Part shown: positions 6,828 to 15,437 of the stretch, piece by piece
How the letters are laid out: each line of letters opens with the position of its first letter
Position numbering within the stretch: the stretch's first letter is position 1
Source: PVC group bacterium
Lineage (GTDB): Bacteria > Verrucomicrobiota > Kiritimatiellia > UBA8416 > PXDI01
DNA: 32,480 bases
Assembly: GCA_003565095.1 (NCBI GenBank)
Contig: PXDI01000090.1
Location: forward strand, 1 to 32,480
Reading direction: 5' to 3'
Translations under genes and position numbers: made by a program
Notes under the pieces: generated by a model
Database searches by the model: none
What the model was told of the DNA's origin: nothing
What the model saw: the letters and a program-made list of their open reading frames with translations, nothing else

Positions 6828-7625
6828 TCAGCCCTCAACACACTCTTCGCAACCTATCAGCGCACTGATCCGGTCGGGATAGGTCATGTTGATCTTAATC
6901 TGCGCATGGCCGTTATCACCCAGAATACGCCGCACCACATTCTCGGCCAGATGCGGCAGATTGCACTCATTGCTGAGATGCGCCAGCAGAACCGTGTGCA
7001 AACCTTTTCCCGCCACTTGCAGCAATATCTCGGCCGCCTGATTGTTCGAAAGATGCCCGTGCCTTCCGCTGATGCGCTGCTTCAACTTCCACGGACGGGT
7101 GGAATTGCGCAGCATGTCTTCATCATGGTTTGACTCCAGCACCAGCACCTGACACCCCTTCAACCTTTCACAAAGCTGCGCAGTCGGGATGCCAATGTCA
7201 GTGGCAATGCCCGCCGCCGCCCCGCCGCTGCGCAACACCATCCCGACCGGCTCATACGAATCGTGCGGTATCGGAAACGGCTCAATGGTAATGTCGCCGA
7301 TCTGAAAAGGCACCCCGGTCTGAAAAATGTTCCACGGCAGATCGCGCATCCGGATGTCGAGTGAAAGAGCTTCAACCGTGCCATGGTTGGCATATAGCCC
7401 GACTCCCGTGCGGCGGTGCAGCACCGCCAGCGCCCGGTGGTGATCACCGTGCTCATGGGTAACACAAACCGCGTTGACCCCCTCAAGCTTTTCGCCGATC
7501 TGTTCAAGACAGCCTGCTACCCGCCGACAGCTTATCCCCGCATCAATCAAAATGCGGGTGGTCGCACTGCGTACAAAGATGCAGTTGCCGGAACTCCCGC
7601 TGGCTAATACACAAATTTCCAACAT
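6828..7625 (-). CDS. Metallo-beta-lactamase-fold hydrolase, YycJ/WalJ-like
   Basis: A 265-residue cytoplasmic MBL-fold protein. The N-terminus CVLASGSSGNC is typical of the YycJ/WalJ group, the metal-binding THEHGDHH lies at about 56-63, later ligands are in ATDIG and in LLAHLSNECN. The related WalJ/YycJ proteins are thought to be metal-dependent nucleases or phosphodiesterases acting on DNA or signalling pathways, but function in this lineage is unproven. I start it at the ATG at 7625 because AAGGGG lies 5-6 nt upstream; an in-frame GTG six codons earlier is less likely. It is divergent from rpoN with about 125 nt between starts, and convergent with lpxB. Confidence 0.88.
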   Translation of the reverse strand: MLEICVLASGSSGNCIFVRSATTRILIDAGISCRRVAGCLEQIGEKLEGVNAVCVTHEHGDHHRALAVLHRRTGVGLYANHGTVEALSLDIRMRDLPWNIFQTGVPFQIGDITIEPFPIPHDSYEPVGMVLRSGGAAAGIATDIGIPTAQLCERLKGCQVLVLESNHDEDMLRNSTRPWKLKQRISGRHGHLSNNQAAEILLQVAGKGLHTVLLAHLSNECNLPHLAENVVRRILGDNGHAQIKINMTYPDRISALIGCEECVEG

Positions 7626-7750
7626 TTCCGCCCCTTTCGGCACATTTTATGCTTGAGATAGTACCTTTGTTTCCAGTAGCCTGTATCGGTAGATTGCAAT
7701 AAAAAGAAAATTTCTGAATACCGTGCGAATATCGCATAAAGGGTTACTGG

Positions 7751-9178
7751 ATGCCAAGTCAAACAATGCATTTATCGCAGAGTCAGCAGCAGTTGATGAT
7801 TCTGGCGCCGCAGTTGCGTCAGTCATTGGAAATGCTGCAGCTTCCCATTCTGGAACTGCGCCAGATGATTCAACAGGAAATTGAGCAGAATCCGACGCTG
7901 GAAGAGGAACCGATCATTCAGGAATCGGTTGAGATTGAGCCGGAAACGCAAAGCACCGATGAACAGAAGGAAATGGATTTTAAGGAGGAGTTCGAGGTGC
8001 TGGCGCGGCTTGACGATGAATGGCGCGATTATTTCTTTCAGAATGAGTCGGATGACAAGAGCTCCGACAGTGAAGAGCGGCGTCAGTTCATGTTTGATTC
8101 TATTGAGCAGCGTGAATCTCTGCAGGAGCATTTGTTGCAACAGTTGGCGCTCAGCGAGTTGTCTGAAAAAGACCGGCGCATTGCCGAATTGATTGTCGGC
8201 AGCATAAATAATGATGGCTATCTGACAACGCCGCTTGAAGAACTGGCCGAAAATGCCGGATCAGATATCGAACACCTTGAGGACGTGCTGGCGGTGGTCC
8301 AGGATTTTCATCCCACCGGTGTCGGTGCCCGCGATCTGCGCGAATGTCTTTTGCGGCAACTGGAACGTGTAACGCTCAGTAATGGTCTGGCCATCAAGAT
8401 CATCAGCAACCATATTGACCGCCTTGCGGCACATAAACTGCAGGAAATCGCCCGTGCATTGAAAGTCAAGGTTGAGGAGGTGCAGAAGGCCGCGGAACTG
8501 ATCGGCACCCTTGATCCCAAGCCGGGGCGGCTTTACAGCGACGATGTCGTAACCTATGTCCTGCCGGAAATTGTGGTGCGCAAAATCGAGGGGCAGTGGA
8601 TGGTTATCCTGAACGATGATCAGCTTCCGCATCTGCGCATCAGCCGGCATTACCGCAGTCTGCTGGAAAATCCCGACACCCCGGCAGATACCCGCGCCTA
8701 TATCCAGGAACGGATCCGGGCCGGTGCGTTTATGATAAAAAGCATCCATCAACGGCAAAAAACCATTCAGCGCATTGCCACTGAAATTGTCGATGCCCAG
8801 ACGGAATTTCTTGAACACGGCGTTTCGCACCTCAAACCGCTGACCATGTCTGAGATTGCCAATAAAGTCGGCGTTCACGAAACCACCGTCAGCCGCGCAT
8901 GTTCAGGCAAATATATGCGCTGTCCGCGCGGCATGTTCGAGTTGAAGTATTTCTTTACTCCCGGCATCAAAACCGCCGACGGGACACAGGTCTCAAATAA
9001 GACCGTTAAGGATATCATCGAGGCGATGGTTGCTGATGAGGATGCCACACAGCCGCTTTCGGATCAGCAGATTATGGATAATCTCAAGGAGCAGGGCATC
9101 GGAATTGCCCGGCGGACAGTGGCAAAATACCGCCTGATGCTCAGAATCCAGCCCTCACATATGCGGAAACGTTTTTAA
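7751..9178 (+). CDS. rpoN: RNA polymerase sigma-54 factor RpoN
   Basis: Sigma-54 directs RNA polymerase to -24/-12 promoters that need an AAA+ activator. The 475-residue protein is complete: glutamine/leucine-rich region I (SQSQQQLMILAPQLRQSLEMLQLPILELRQ, read here as about residues 9-40), an acidic region II (about 50-110), the core-binding domain, the central HTH-containing domain (MSEIANKVGVHETTVSRA), and the C-terminal RpoN box ARRTVAKYR (about 453-461). The start is preceded by AAAGGG with 8 nt spacing. The glycan operon starts 9 nt after its stop, so they may be co-transcribed. No -24/-12 promoter was recognised by eye in the window, and no partner activator is present. Confidence 0.97.
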   Translation: MPSQTMHLSQSQQQLMILAPQLRQSLEMLQLPILELRQMIQQEIEQNPTLEEEPIIQESVEIEPETQSTDEQKEMDFKEEFEVLARLDDEWRDYFFQNESDDKSSDSEERRQFMFDSIEQRESLQEHLLQQLALSELSEKDRRIAELIVGSINNDGYLTTPLEELAENAGSDIEHLEDVLAVVQDFHPTGVGARDLRECLLRQLERVTLSNGLAIKIISNHIDRLAAHKLQEIARALKVKVEEVQKAAELIGTLDPKPGRLYSDDVVTYVLPEIVVRKIEGQWMVILNDDQLPHLRISRHYRSLLENPDTPADTRAYIQERIRAGAFMIKSIHQRQKTIQRIATEIVDAQTEFLEHGVSHLKPLTMSEIANKVGVHETTVSRACSGKYMRCPRGMFELKYFFTPGIKTADGTQVSNKTVKDIIEAMVADEDATQPLSDQQIMDNLKEQGIGIARRTVAKYRLMLRIQPSHMRKRF

Positions 9179-9187
9179 TTCCCTTTC

Positions 9188-10258
9188 ATGCGCATTCTGG
9201 TTATAGCCGAAGGAGTTGACCGTTCAGAAGCACAGGTGTATGCGGGTTTGCGCGAAGCCGGCTTTCATCTGGATATCTGGACCGCGCCGGATGTTAACCA
9301 GCACCTCATGCAGCAAGCCGGGCTTGAATTCAATACAATCAGAATCCGGCACCGGCTCGACCGGCAGGCGGTCGCGTTTTTTCATCAGAAACTGCACAAG
9401 CAACAATTCTCCGCGGTTTATGCCCCGATAAACCGCGCCCTTTCAGTCGCATTATGTGCCACGCGCAAGTGTGGCACCCCGGTGGTCGGCTACCGGGGAA
9501 CAACCGGACATATCAGCCGCTTTGATCCCGGCTCCCGTTTGACTTATCTTAATCCACGGGTGGCACGGATTGTGTGTGTCTCAGAGGCCGTGCGGAATTA
9601 TCTGCTGCAATTTTCCATTCCCCCCGGAAAACTGGTGACAATCAGCAAAGGACATGATCCGACCTGGTACCGCAACAATGCCGCCGCCTCCGTGCGCGCC
9701 GAATTCGGCATACCCGATAAAGCGCTTCTGCTGTGTTTTGCCGGACGGATAAGGCCGGTTAAAGGCGTTGATGTACTGCTGCGGGCGATGAAAGCGCTGC
9801 CCGCGGATGCCGCGGTGCATTTATTGATCGCCGGCACAATTGATGACCGTAAGGTAAACCGGATGCTCAAGGATGCGGCTTTGCGCGCCAGGGTGCATCT
9901 CACCGGATATCGTGATGCAGCATGGCAGTTGACCGGACAGTGTGATGTTTTTGTAATGCCCTCTATCGGGCGCGAAGGACTGCCGCGCGCAGTAATTGAA
10001 GCCATGGCGCAGGGCGTGCCCACAGTGGTCTCTGATGTCGGCGGTATGCCCGCACTGGTGCGTGACGGCGTGGACGGCATGGTTGTGCCGCCGGGCAATG
10101 TAAACGCACTCACCACCGCGTTGCTGGAACTCGCCGGTGACAGCACAAAACGCACCGCAATGGGCCGCAGCGCACAAGGCCGCATCGAATCAGATTACCA
10201 TGTCCGTAATACCGTCTCCGGATATGTGAAACTATTAAATGAAATCTGCCATGTGTAA
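9188..10258 (+). CDS. Glycosyltransferase family 4 (GT-B)
   Basis: A 356-residue GT-B glycosyltransferase, first gene of the surface-glycan operon. The N-terminal Rossmann-like half begins MRILVIAEG; the C-terminal GT4 half shows LLCFAGRIRPVKGVDVLLRA (sugar-nucleotide binding), HLTGY, and the diagnostic E-x7-E motif in REGLPRAVIEAMAQGVPTVVS, followed by GMPALVRDG. GT4 enzymes are retaining transferases that build LPS or capsule chains at the cytoplasmic face. It begins 9 nt after rpoN without a clear Shine-Dalgarno and overlaps the next gene by up to 20 nt. Donor and acceptor cannot be deduced. Confidence 0.9.
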   Translation: MRILVIAEGVDRSEAQVYAGLREAGFHLDIWTAPDVNQHLMQQAGLEFNTIRIRHRLDRQAVAFFHQKLHKQQFSAVYAPINRALSVALCATRKCGTPVVGYRGTTGHISRFDPGSRLTYLNPRVARIVCVSEAVRNYLLQFSIPPGKLVTISKGHDPTWYRNNAAASVRAEFGIPDKALLLCFAGRIRPVKGVDVLLRAMKALPADAAVHLLIAGTIDDRKVNRMLKDAALRARVHLTGYRDAAWQLTGQCDVFVMPSIGREGLPRAVIEAMAQGVPTVVSDVGGMPALVRDGVDGMVVPPGNVNALTTALLELAGDSTKRTAMGRSAQGRIESDYHVRNTVSGYVKLLNEICHV

Positions 10259-12419
10259 CCCTGAAACAAATAACTCCGCCGCCACCACGCAACTCGATTT
10301 ATCGGATAGCTGGGTGTTTCACCGCGGACGCATCAGCCGCCGGCGGCTGTGCGGTGCGGATGCCCCCGCCGGTGAAACAGTGTCGCTGCCGCATAGCTGG
10401 AACATGACCGATACGTTTCAGCCGGGAGTGCAGTATTACAGGGGAACCGGTGCCTACCACCGCAGCTTTGCATGCCCGCCGGAATTCTCCTCCGGCCGGA
10501 TCTGGCTCTGTTCGGAAGGTTTCTACGGCACCGGCAAAGTCTGGATTAACGGCCGCCCCGCCGGAAACGTCAACGGACAGTTTCTCGGCTTCCGCCTGCC
10601 GGTAGACGCTTTGCTGCGTTACGGTGAGGAAAACAGCATTGCCTGCCGCCTCACAAACCGCTGCGGAAACCGCGAACTGCCCGGCATCCGACATCCCGAC
10701 TTTCTGCTGCACGGGGGGCTTGCCGGCCGGGTCTGGCTCGAAAAAACCGGTGATTGCTATCTGGATGACCGCCACCTGCAGGTGCACCCCGTCGCCGGTG
10801 CTGCGCCGTATGTCAACGCAACTGTCTGTGTGGTGAACTCCGGCAAAGCCGCTGTCAAAGCGGCCGTCGCCTGGTCGCTTAAAACTCCCGCCGGCAGCCT
10901 GTTGGCCGCCGAAGAAAGCGTTGCAACTACCGTTGCCGGCGACAGCCGGGAGACTTTCAGCATCAAACTGCCTGCTCCGGATGTGCAGCTCTGGTCGGAT
11001 AAATCCCCGCAACTCTATTGCTTTGAGGTGGTTTTGCTGGTTGATGACCGGCCGGCCGGGAACGTAAAGCGCCGAATCGGATTCCGAACGGCGGAGTTCC
11101 GGCCCGGTGAAGGCTTTTTTCTAAACGGTGAGCGCCTGCTGCTGGCGGGTTGCAACCGGCATGAAAGCATGCCGGGATGCGGCAATGCGCTTTCGGTCGC
11201 ACAACACAGAGCCGATGCCGCCGCCATCCGGCAGATGGGCCTCAACTTTGTGCGCCTCTCACACTATCCCCAGAGTCCGGCGTTTCTCGACGCTTGCGAT
11301 GAAATGGGCATTCTCGTATATGCCGAGCTGGCAAGCTGGAAAAGTGTGCGCGGCGGCTCATGGCTGCGCAAAGCGCAGCAGCAGTTTGCGGGCATGCTCC
11401 GTCGTGACCGCCATCATCCCGCAGTGATTCTCTGGGGCATGGGGAATGAAGGCCGCCATCGTAAAGCATTTACCGTTCTTGCGTCACTGGCCAAACAACT
11501 TGATCCATCCCGCCCGGTGATCTATGCCGAGAATCACCTCTACCGCGCCCGGCGCAAAAAAACGGTCGGCCTGCCGGATGTCTGGGGCTGCAATTATGAA
11601 CTCGACTCCTTGGAGGAAGGCTGCCGCGCTGCAAAGTTGCGTTGTGTCATCGTCAGCGAATGTTCAAATGCGCCGTATGCCCGGCGCGGTGATCTTGACG
11701 CCGAGCGGCGGCAGATCGATCAACTGGCCGCGGATCTTCCGCGGATTGAAGCGGTGCCTTTTACGGCCGGATTCGCCATCTGGTGCTTCAGCGACTATGC
11801 CACCCTGCGTAAGGCGCGCTTCCTACGTTATTCCGGGGTTGTCGATGCATGGCGCGAACCCAAGCTGGCCGCATTCTGGCTGCGGGCACGTTACAGCCGT
11901 GAACCCTTCATCAAACTCGCCGCAGACTGGCAGCCGGAAAACACTGCGTCTGCCGCTCTGCGCCGGGTGGATCTTTTTATGACTGTCTCCGCGGCGGAAA
12001 TCCGTATAAATAACCGGACCGTCAAGGTGGTTGAAGGCCGCGGACACCATCTGCTGCAACTTCCGTTTGAAGCGGGACGGCTGGAAGCGGTTGAAGTGAA
12101 TGGGGCAGGGCTGCGGGATGTTATTGAAACATCCGGCCCGGCCGCCCGGCTGCAGTTGAGTGTATTCGATGAACCGGGCACTGTGCTGCGTCTTGAAGTG
12201 CTTGACAGCAACGGCAATTTAGTGCGCAACTGGGATGGTCAGGTTAATTTAGATGTGAGCGGCGCGGCCCGTGCGTTTCCATATAGAGCGGGCAAAGTGC
12301 TGGTGGCGGGTGGAACCGCCCGCATCCCCGTTGCCGCCGGGGGCGCGGCACGTAAAAGTGAACTGCGGGTCTCCGCTGAAGGGCTTGCGTCAGCAGAGAT
12401 TGGAATGCACGATGAATAA
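10239..12419 (+). CDS. Glycoside hydrolase family 2 protein (beta-galactosidase/glucuronidase type), cytoplasmic
   Basis: A 726-residue protein with the GH2 order: sugar-binding jelly roll (about 20-170, with SLPHSWN and YYRGTGAYHRSF), immunoglobulin-like domain (about 175-285), then the TIM barrel. The barrel shows GCNRHES (305-311), RLSHYPQSPAFLDACDEMG, the acid/base in WGMGNEG (E404) and the probable nucleophile in IVSEC (E474), so it looks catalytically competent; a beta-sandwich tail follows. There is no signal peptide. It overlaps the upstream GT4 gene (start at 10239; an ATG at 10251 overlapping the GT4 stop is an alternative) and the downstream transferase gene by 8 nt. A hydrolase buried in a glycan-assembly operon is unusual; substrate unknown. 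Confidence 0.85.
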   Translation: MKSAMCNPETNNSAATTQLDLSDSWVFHRGRISRRRLCGADAPAGETVSLPHSWNMTDTFQPGVQYYRGTGAYHRSFACPPEFSSGRIWLCSEGFYGTGKVWINGRPAGNVNGQFLGFRLPVDALLRYGEENSIACRLTNRCGNRELPGIRHPDFLLHGGLAGRVWLEKTGDCYLDDRHLQVHPVAGAAPYVNATVCVVNSGKAAVKAAVAWSLKTPAGSLLAAEESVATTVAGDSRETFSIKLPAPDVQLWSDKSPQLYCFEVVLLVDDRPAGNVKRRIGFRTAEFRPGEGFFLNGERLLLAGCNRHESMPGCGNALSVAQHRADAAAIRQMGLNFVRLSHYPQSPAFLDACDEMGILVYAELASWKSVRGGSWLRKAQQQFAGMLRRDRHHPAVILWGMGNEGRHRKAFTVLASLAKQLDPSRPVIYAENHLYRARRKKTVGLPDVWGCNYELDSLEEGCRAAKLRCVIVSECSNAPYARRGDLDAERRQIDQLAADLPRIEAVPFTAGFAIWCFSDYATLRKARFLRYSGVVDAWREPKLAAFWLRARYSREPFIKLAADWQPENTASAALRRVDLFMTVSAAEIRINNRTVKVVEGRGHHLLQLPFEAGRLEAVEVNGAGLRDVIETSGPAARLQLSVFDEPGTVLRLEVLDSNGNLVRNWDGQVNLDVSGAARAFPYRAGKVLVAGGTARIPVAAGGAARKSELRVSAEGLASAEIGMHDE

Positions 12420-13305
12420 TGATAAAATGTATCCGTATGGGCCTTTGCACAAGCTGCAGGAAACTTTTTTCCGGCTCGCCGCCAGCGGCTTGATCCCGCC
12501 GGACAGCTTTCGTGCCGCACTGCCCGCGGTAAATGACCGTAAACCGTCTCCGGAGTTTCCCTCCCTTGAAATCGTCAGCCACTGCTGGCAGTACTCCACA
12601 ATGCTGGCTTATCAGCTTAGCTCTCTGGTCAATTACCCGCCGGCAAAACTTTCCGTGCTGGTAACCGTTTTCTATGCCGCAACAGATACTGCCACGGTGG
12701 AGCTATTGCAGTTTATCGGCAAACATCAGGTGGACAATATAAGCTGGAACTGGCAGCCGCTGCCGGAAGCACAGTTGTTCCGCCGCAGCATCGGCCGCAA
12801 CCGCGCGGCTCTCGCCACACAGGCCGATTGGATCTGGATGACCGATTGCGATATAGTTTTTCATAAAGGCTGCCTTGATTCGCTGGCGGAGGAATTGTGC
12901 GGAAAAACTGATTCATTGGTGTTTCCCGCAGAGGTGCAGATTACAAGCCTTTTGCCCGGTACAGCACCCATGTTGCGTAAGGGCGCCGATTTACAACTGA
13001 AGGAAATTGATCCGCGGCAGTTCCGCCCCGACCGCCGCGACCGCGCGAAAGGTCCATTTCAGATAATTCACGGGGATGTCGCCCGCGCCATCGGCTATTG
13101 TGACCGGATTACCCTCTATCAGACCCCGGCCGCCTATTGGTGCAAATGCTATGAAGACCGCGCGTTCCGCTGGCTGGCGGGCTCTCAGGGCTCTCCGGTT
13201 AATATTGTCAATGCCTGCCAGATCCGGCATGTTGAAAAAGGCCGTTACCGGCAGCAGTCGCGATGGTCCCGGCTGCGCAGCAGAATCCGCCGTATGCAGG
13301 AGTAA
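12412..13305 (+). CDS. GT-A fold glycosyltransferase (GT2-like)
   Basis: A 297-residue protein starting at the ATG that overlaps the end of the GH2 gene; a longer upstream frame inside the GH2 gene is a shadow. It has the GT-A layout: LEIVSHCWQYSTMLAYQLSS and VLVTVFYAATD as the nucleotide-binding strand-helix pairs, RNRAALATQADWIWMTDCDIVF with the metal-binding DCD (about 145-147), and IIHGDVARAIGYCD with YEDRAFRW near the C-terminus as the acceptor/catalytic side. It probably transfers a sugar during surface glycan synthesis in the cytoplasm. The next gene begins 3 nt after its stop. Family resemblance is moderate, so the exact CAZy family is left open. Confidence 0.75.
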   Translation: MNNDKMYPYGPLHKLQETFFRLAASGLIPPDSFRAALPAVNDRKPSPEFPSLEIVSHCWQYSTMLAYQLSSLVNYPPAKLSVLVTVFYAATDTATVELLQFIGKHQVDNISWNWQPLPEAQLFRRSIGRNRAALATQADWIWMTDCDIVFHKGCLDSLAEELCGKTDSLVFPAEVQITSLLPGTAPMLRKGADLQLKEIDPRQFRPDRRDRAKGPFQIIHGDVARAIGYCDRITLYQTPAAYWCKCYEDRAFRWLAGSQGSPVNIVNACQIRHVEKGRYRQQSRWSRLRSRIRRMQE

Positions 13306-13308
13306 AAG

Positions 13309-14340
13309 ATGCCGCCGGCACAAACATATTTTCTGGTAAATGATACCCGCTATGACAACCATTTCGGCGGGTTGACGGTGATAAAAAACCTGCAGGCCGG
13401 AATGTCGACCCGCGGATGGCATTGCTGCGGATCTCTCCCGGTCAGCTCATCCTCCCGCCATCTGCCTGCCCATCGCAATGCCATCAGGACCGCCCGGCGG
13501 ATAATTATCAACGGCGAAGGTTCTCTGCATCATAACAGCCGCAATACCCGGCGGTTGCTGGAAATTTGCAAAAAACTCCGGCAAACGCATCCGCTCATAC
13601 TGGTAAATGCAGTCTGGCAGGATAATGATCCGGCGGAATGGCTGCCGTTACTGCGTGACTTCAAAGCCGTCTATGCGCGGGATCGCCGCAGCCGCAAACA
13701 ACTACAAGAAATCGGCATCGCCGCACAATACGCGCCGGACTTGACCTTTTATGATTACCCGACATTGCCCGCACAACCACGGGCGGATTATTTATGTACC
13801 GATTCAGTAAATCCGGTATGGACCCGCGCGGCGCTGGCTGCCTGCCGGCGGGATGAACAGCTTACGTTTATTACCCTGTTCACCGCATCCCTGCGCTATC
13901 GTCGCGGTCCGAAAGACTGGCATAAGATTGTCAAATACAGGCTCTATCCCTTGCTGCAACAAAACCTCAAAATACCCGTCCCGCCCCGCTACCAGTCGCT
14001 GCCATATGCGGTAGACGAGCTCAATGCACTTTTACAGAAAATTGCGGCCTGCCGGGCGGTCTGCACCGCCCGCTATCACGCTTTATGCTTTGCGCTGCAA
14101 CAGGAGACTCCGTTTGTCGCGGTGGCATCCAACTCGCACAAAAGCGAAGCCCTGCTCGAAGAAACCGGCATCCCGCCCGCAGCGTTTATGCTTGCCGGCA
14201 ATGATATAGATGAACTTAAAACAAAACTGATGCAGGCAGAGGATGCCTACCCCGGCATCCAGCCGGCCATTCAACGGTTTAAACAGTCAGCAAAACAAAA
14301 AATCAACAGTATGTTTGATCAGATTGCAGGTGAATTGTGA
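13309..14340 (+). CDS. Polysaccharide pyruvyl transferase-family protein
   Basis: A 343-residue protein of the PF04230 type, whose members add ketal-linked pyruvate to sugars of exopolysaccharides and cell-wall glycans. Motifs: RIIINGEGSLHHNS (about 65-77), VYARDRRSRKQLQEIGI (midpoint), and the C-terminal ARYHALCFALQQETPFVAVASNS region with KSEALLEETGI, matching the usual R-x-H and K-substrate-binding pattern. Located 3 nt after the GT-A gene and overlapping the next start (GTGA), so it is translated as part of the operon. Some members of this fold act as glycosyltransferases instead, so pyruvylation is probable rather than certain. Confidence 0.8.
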   Translation: MPPAQTYFLVNDTRYDNHFGGLTVIKNLQAGMSTRGWHCCGSLPVSSSSRHLPAHRNAIRTARRIIINGEGSLHHNSRNTRRLLEICKKLRQTHPLILVNAVWQDNDPAEWLPLLRDFKAVYARDRRSRKQLQEIGIAAQYAPDLTFYDYPTLPAQPRADYLCTDSVNPVWTRAALAACRRDEQLTFITLFTASLRYRRGPKDWHKIVKYRLYPLLQQNLKIPVPPRYQSLPYAVDELNALLQKIAACRAVCTARYHALCFALQQETPFVAVASNSHKSEALLEETGIPPAAFMLAGNDIDELKTKLMQAEDAYPGIQPAIQRFKQSAKQKINSMFDQIAGEL

Positions 14341-15437
14341 ACGATTTCTTTTTTATCTCATCGCCATTACATCTTTTTATGGCCGCTAATCTGGCCATTC
14401 AGAATCCGGCACACAAGAAAACCGCCCTTATTATCTCAAAAAACCGGCAGTCCGGCAGCCGCCTGCTGGCGGTTATTGCGCACGGTCCGGATATTTTTAC
14501 AAATACAGTTGATTTATCCGCCTGTCCCTTGCGGCGGGGTAACCGCCGGCATAAATCACGGTTTCAGTTGCTGAATGAGCTGCTTTCAGAAACATGCGAC
14601 GCCCGTATCTTTACGGGAAATGACCGGCGGATGGAGTTTCAGTACGCCATGCATGTTGCAACCCGCGGAAATCCGCAGACTGAAGGGATTTATCTGGACG
14701 AAGGAGCGGTCACATATATCGGGCATAAATCCATGCATCGGATTCAACACCGTTATATCGACCCGTTTTTCAAGCAGCTATTTTACGGTGCCTGCTACAA
14801 ACCGGCCGTTACCACCGGAGCGTCGGCCTGGGTTAATACCGTCTATGCCGCATTTCCCGCAGCGGTGCATCCGCTGTTACAGCGCAAAAACATTCGCGCA
14901 ATTGATCCGGCCCCTTTCAGGACAAAAGCTTTCAAAGAACTGGCGATGGCGATGTTGAAGGACTATCCTGAAATTGAAACCAGACTATGCGGAATAAAGC
15001 TGGTGCTGACCCTGCCGCATGAAGCCTGCTACATCAAGGAGCCGCGACGTTACCGTGAGTTTGCAGAACAACTGGGCGCTTACCTGCAACCGGCGCAAAT
15101 TGCCGTCAAACCCCATCCGCGCATCACCAACAGTGCAGTGCTGCATAATCTGTTTCCCGGCACAACCATTCTGGAACATCGTGTCGGTATGGAAGCTATG
15201 CTTCCGCTGCTGGATGACGATTGCATTATTGCCGGCGATATCTCTTCAACATTGTTAACCACCCGCTGGTTAAGGCCGGATCTGCAAGTCGTCGCACTAA
15301 CCGGCAATCAAGACGTCCCCGCGGTGCTCTCACGCCTTTACCGTACCCTTCATATCCCCATGATCAGCGCCGCGCAAATCGGCACCTATTTGAAAAGCTC
15401 CGGAGAGCATAAAAAGCGAAATGTCATAACGCCATGA
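14337..15437 (+). CDS. Bacterial sialyltransferase-superfamily glycosyltransferase (GT52/GT38-like)
   Basis: A 366-residue GT-B-type protein beginning with MNDFFFISSPLHLFMAANLA, typical of the group. It carries the three short motifs shared by bacterial sialyltransferase families: D/E-D/E-G at YLDEGAVTY (DEG about 121-123), HP at AVKPHPR (260-261), and paired serines at GDISSTLL (303-304). Members use CMP-sialic acid or related activated sugars to modify LPS or capsule; no CMP-sialate synthesis genes are in this window, so the donor may be another nucleotide sugar. The GTG start at 14337 overlaps the previous stop (GTGA) and its own stop overlaps the next start (ATGA), indicating translational coupling. 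Confidence 0.72.
   Translation: MNDFFFISSPLHLFMAANLAIQNPAHKKTALIISKNRQSGSRLLAVIAHGPDIFTNTVDLSACPLRRGNRRHKSRFQLLNELLSETCDARIFTGNDRRMEFQYAMHVATRGNPQTEGIYLDEGAVTYIGHKSMHRIQHRYIDPFFKQLFYGACYKPAVTTGASAWVNTVYAAFPAAVHPLLQRKNIRAIDPAPFRTKAFKELAMAMLKDYPEIETRLCGIKLVLTLPHEACYIKEPRRYREFAEQLGAYLQPAQIAVKPHPRITNSAVLHNLFPGTTILEHRVGMEAMLPLLDDDCIIAGDISSTLLTTRWLRPDLQVVALTGNQDVPAVLSRLYRTLHIPMISAAQIGTYLKSSGEHKKRNVITP

Noticed and set aside
6673..7133. Plus-strand frames across the composite element and the MBL gene
   Set aside because: They are composed of hairpin sequence and antisense of a clear MBL-fold gene.
12271..12411. Upstream start of the GT-A gene inside the GH2 gene
   Set aside because: The added residues are basic shadow sequence of the GH2 C-terminus; the ATG at 12412 gives normal operon overlap.
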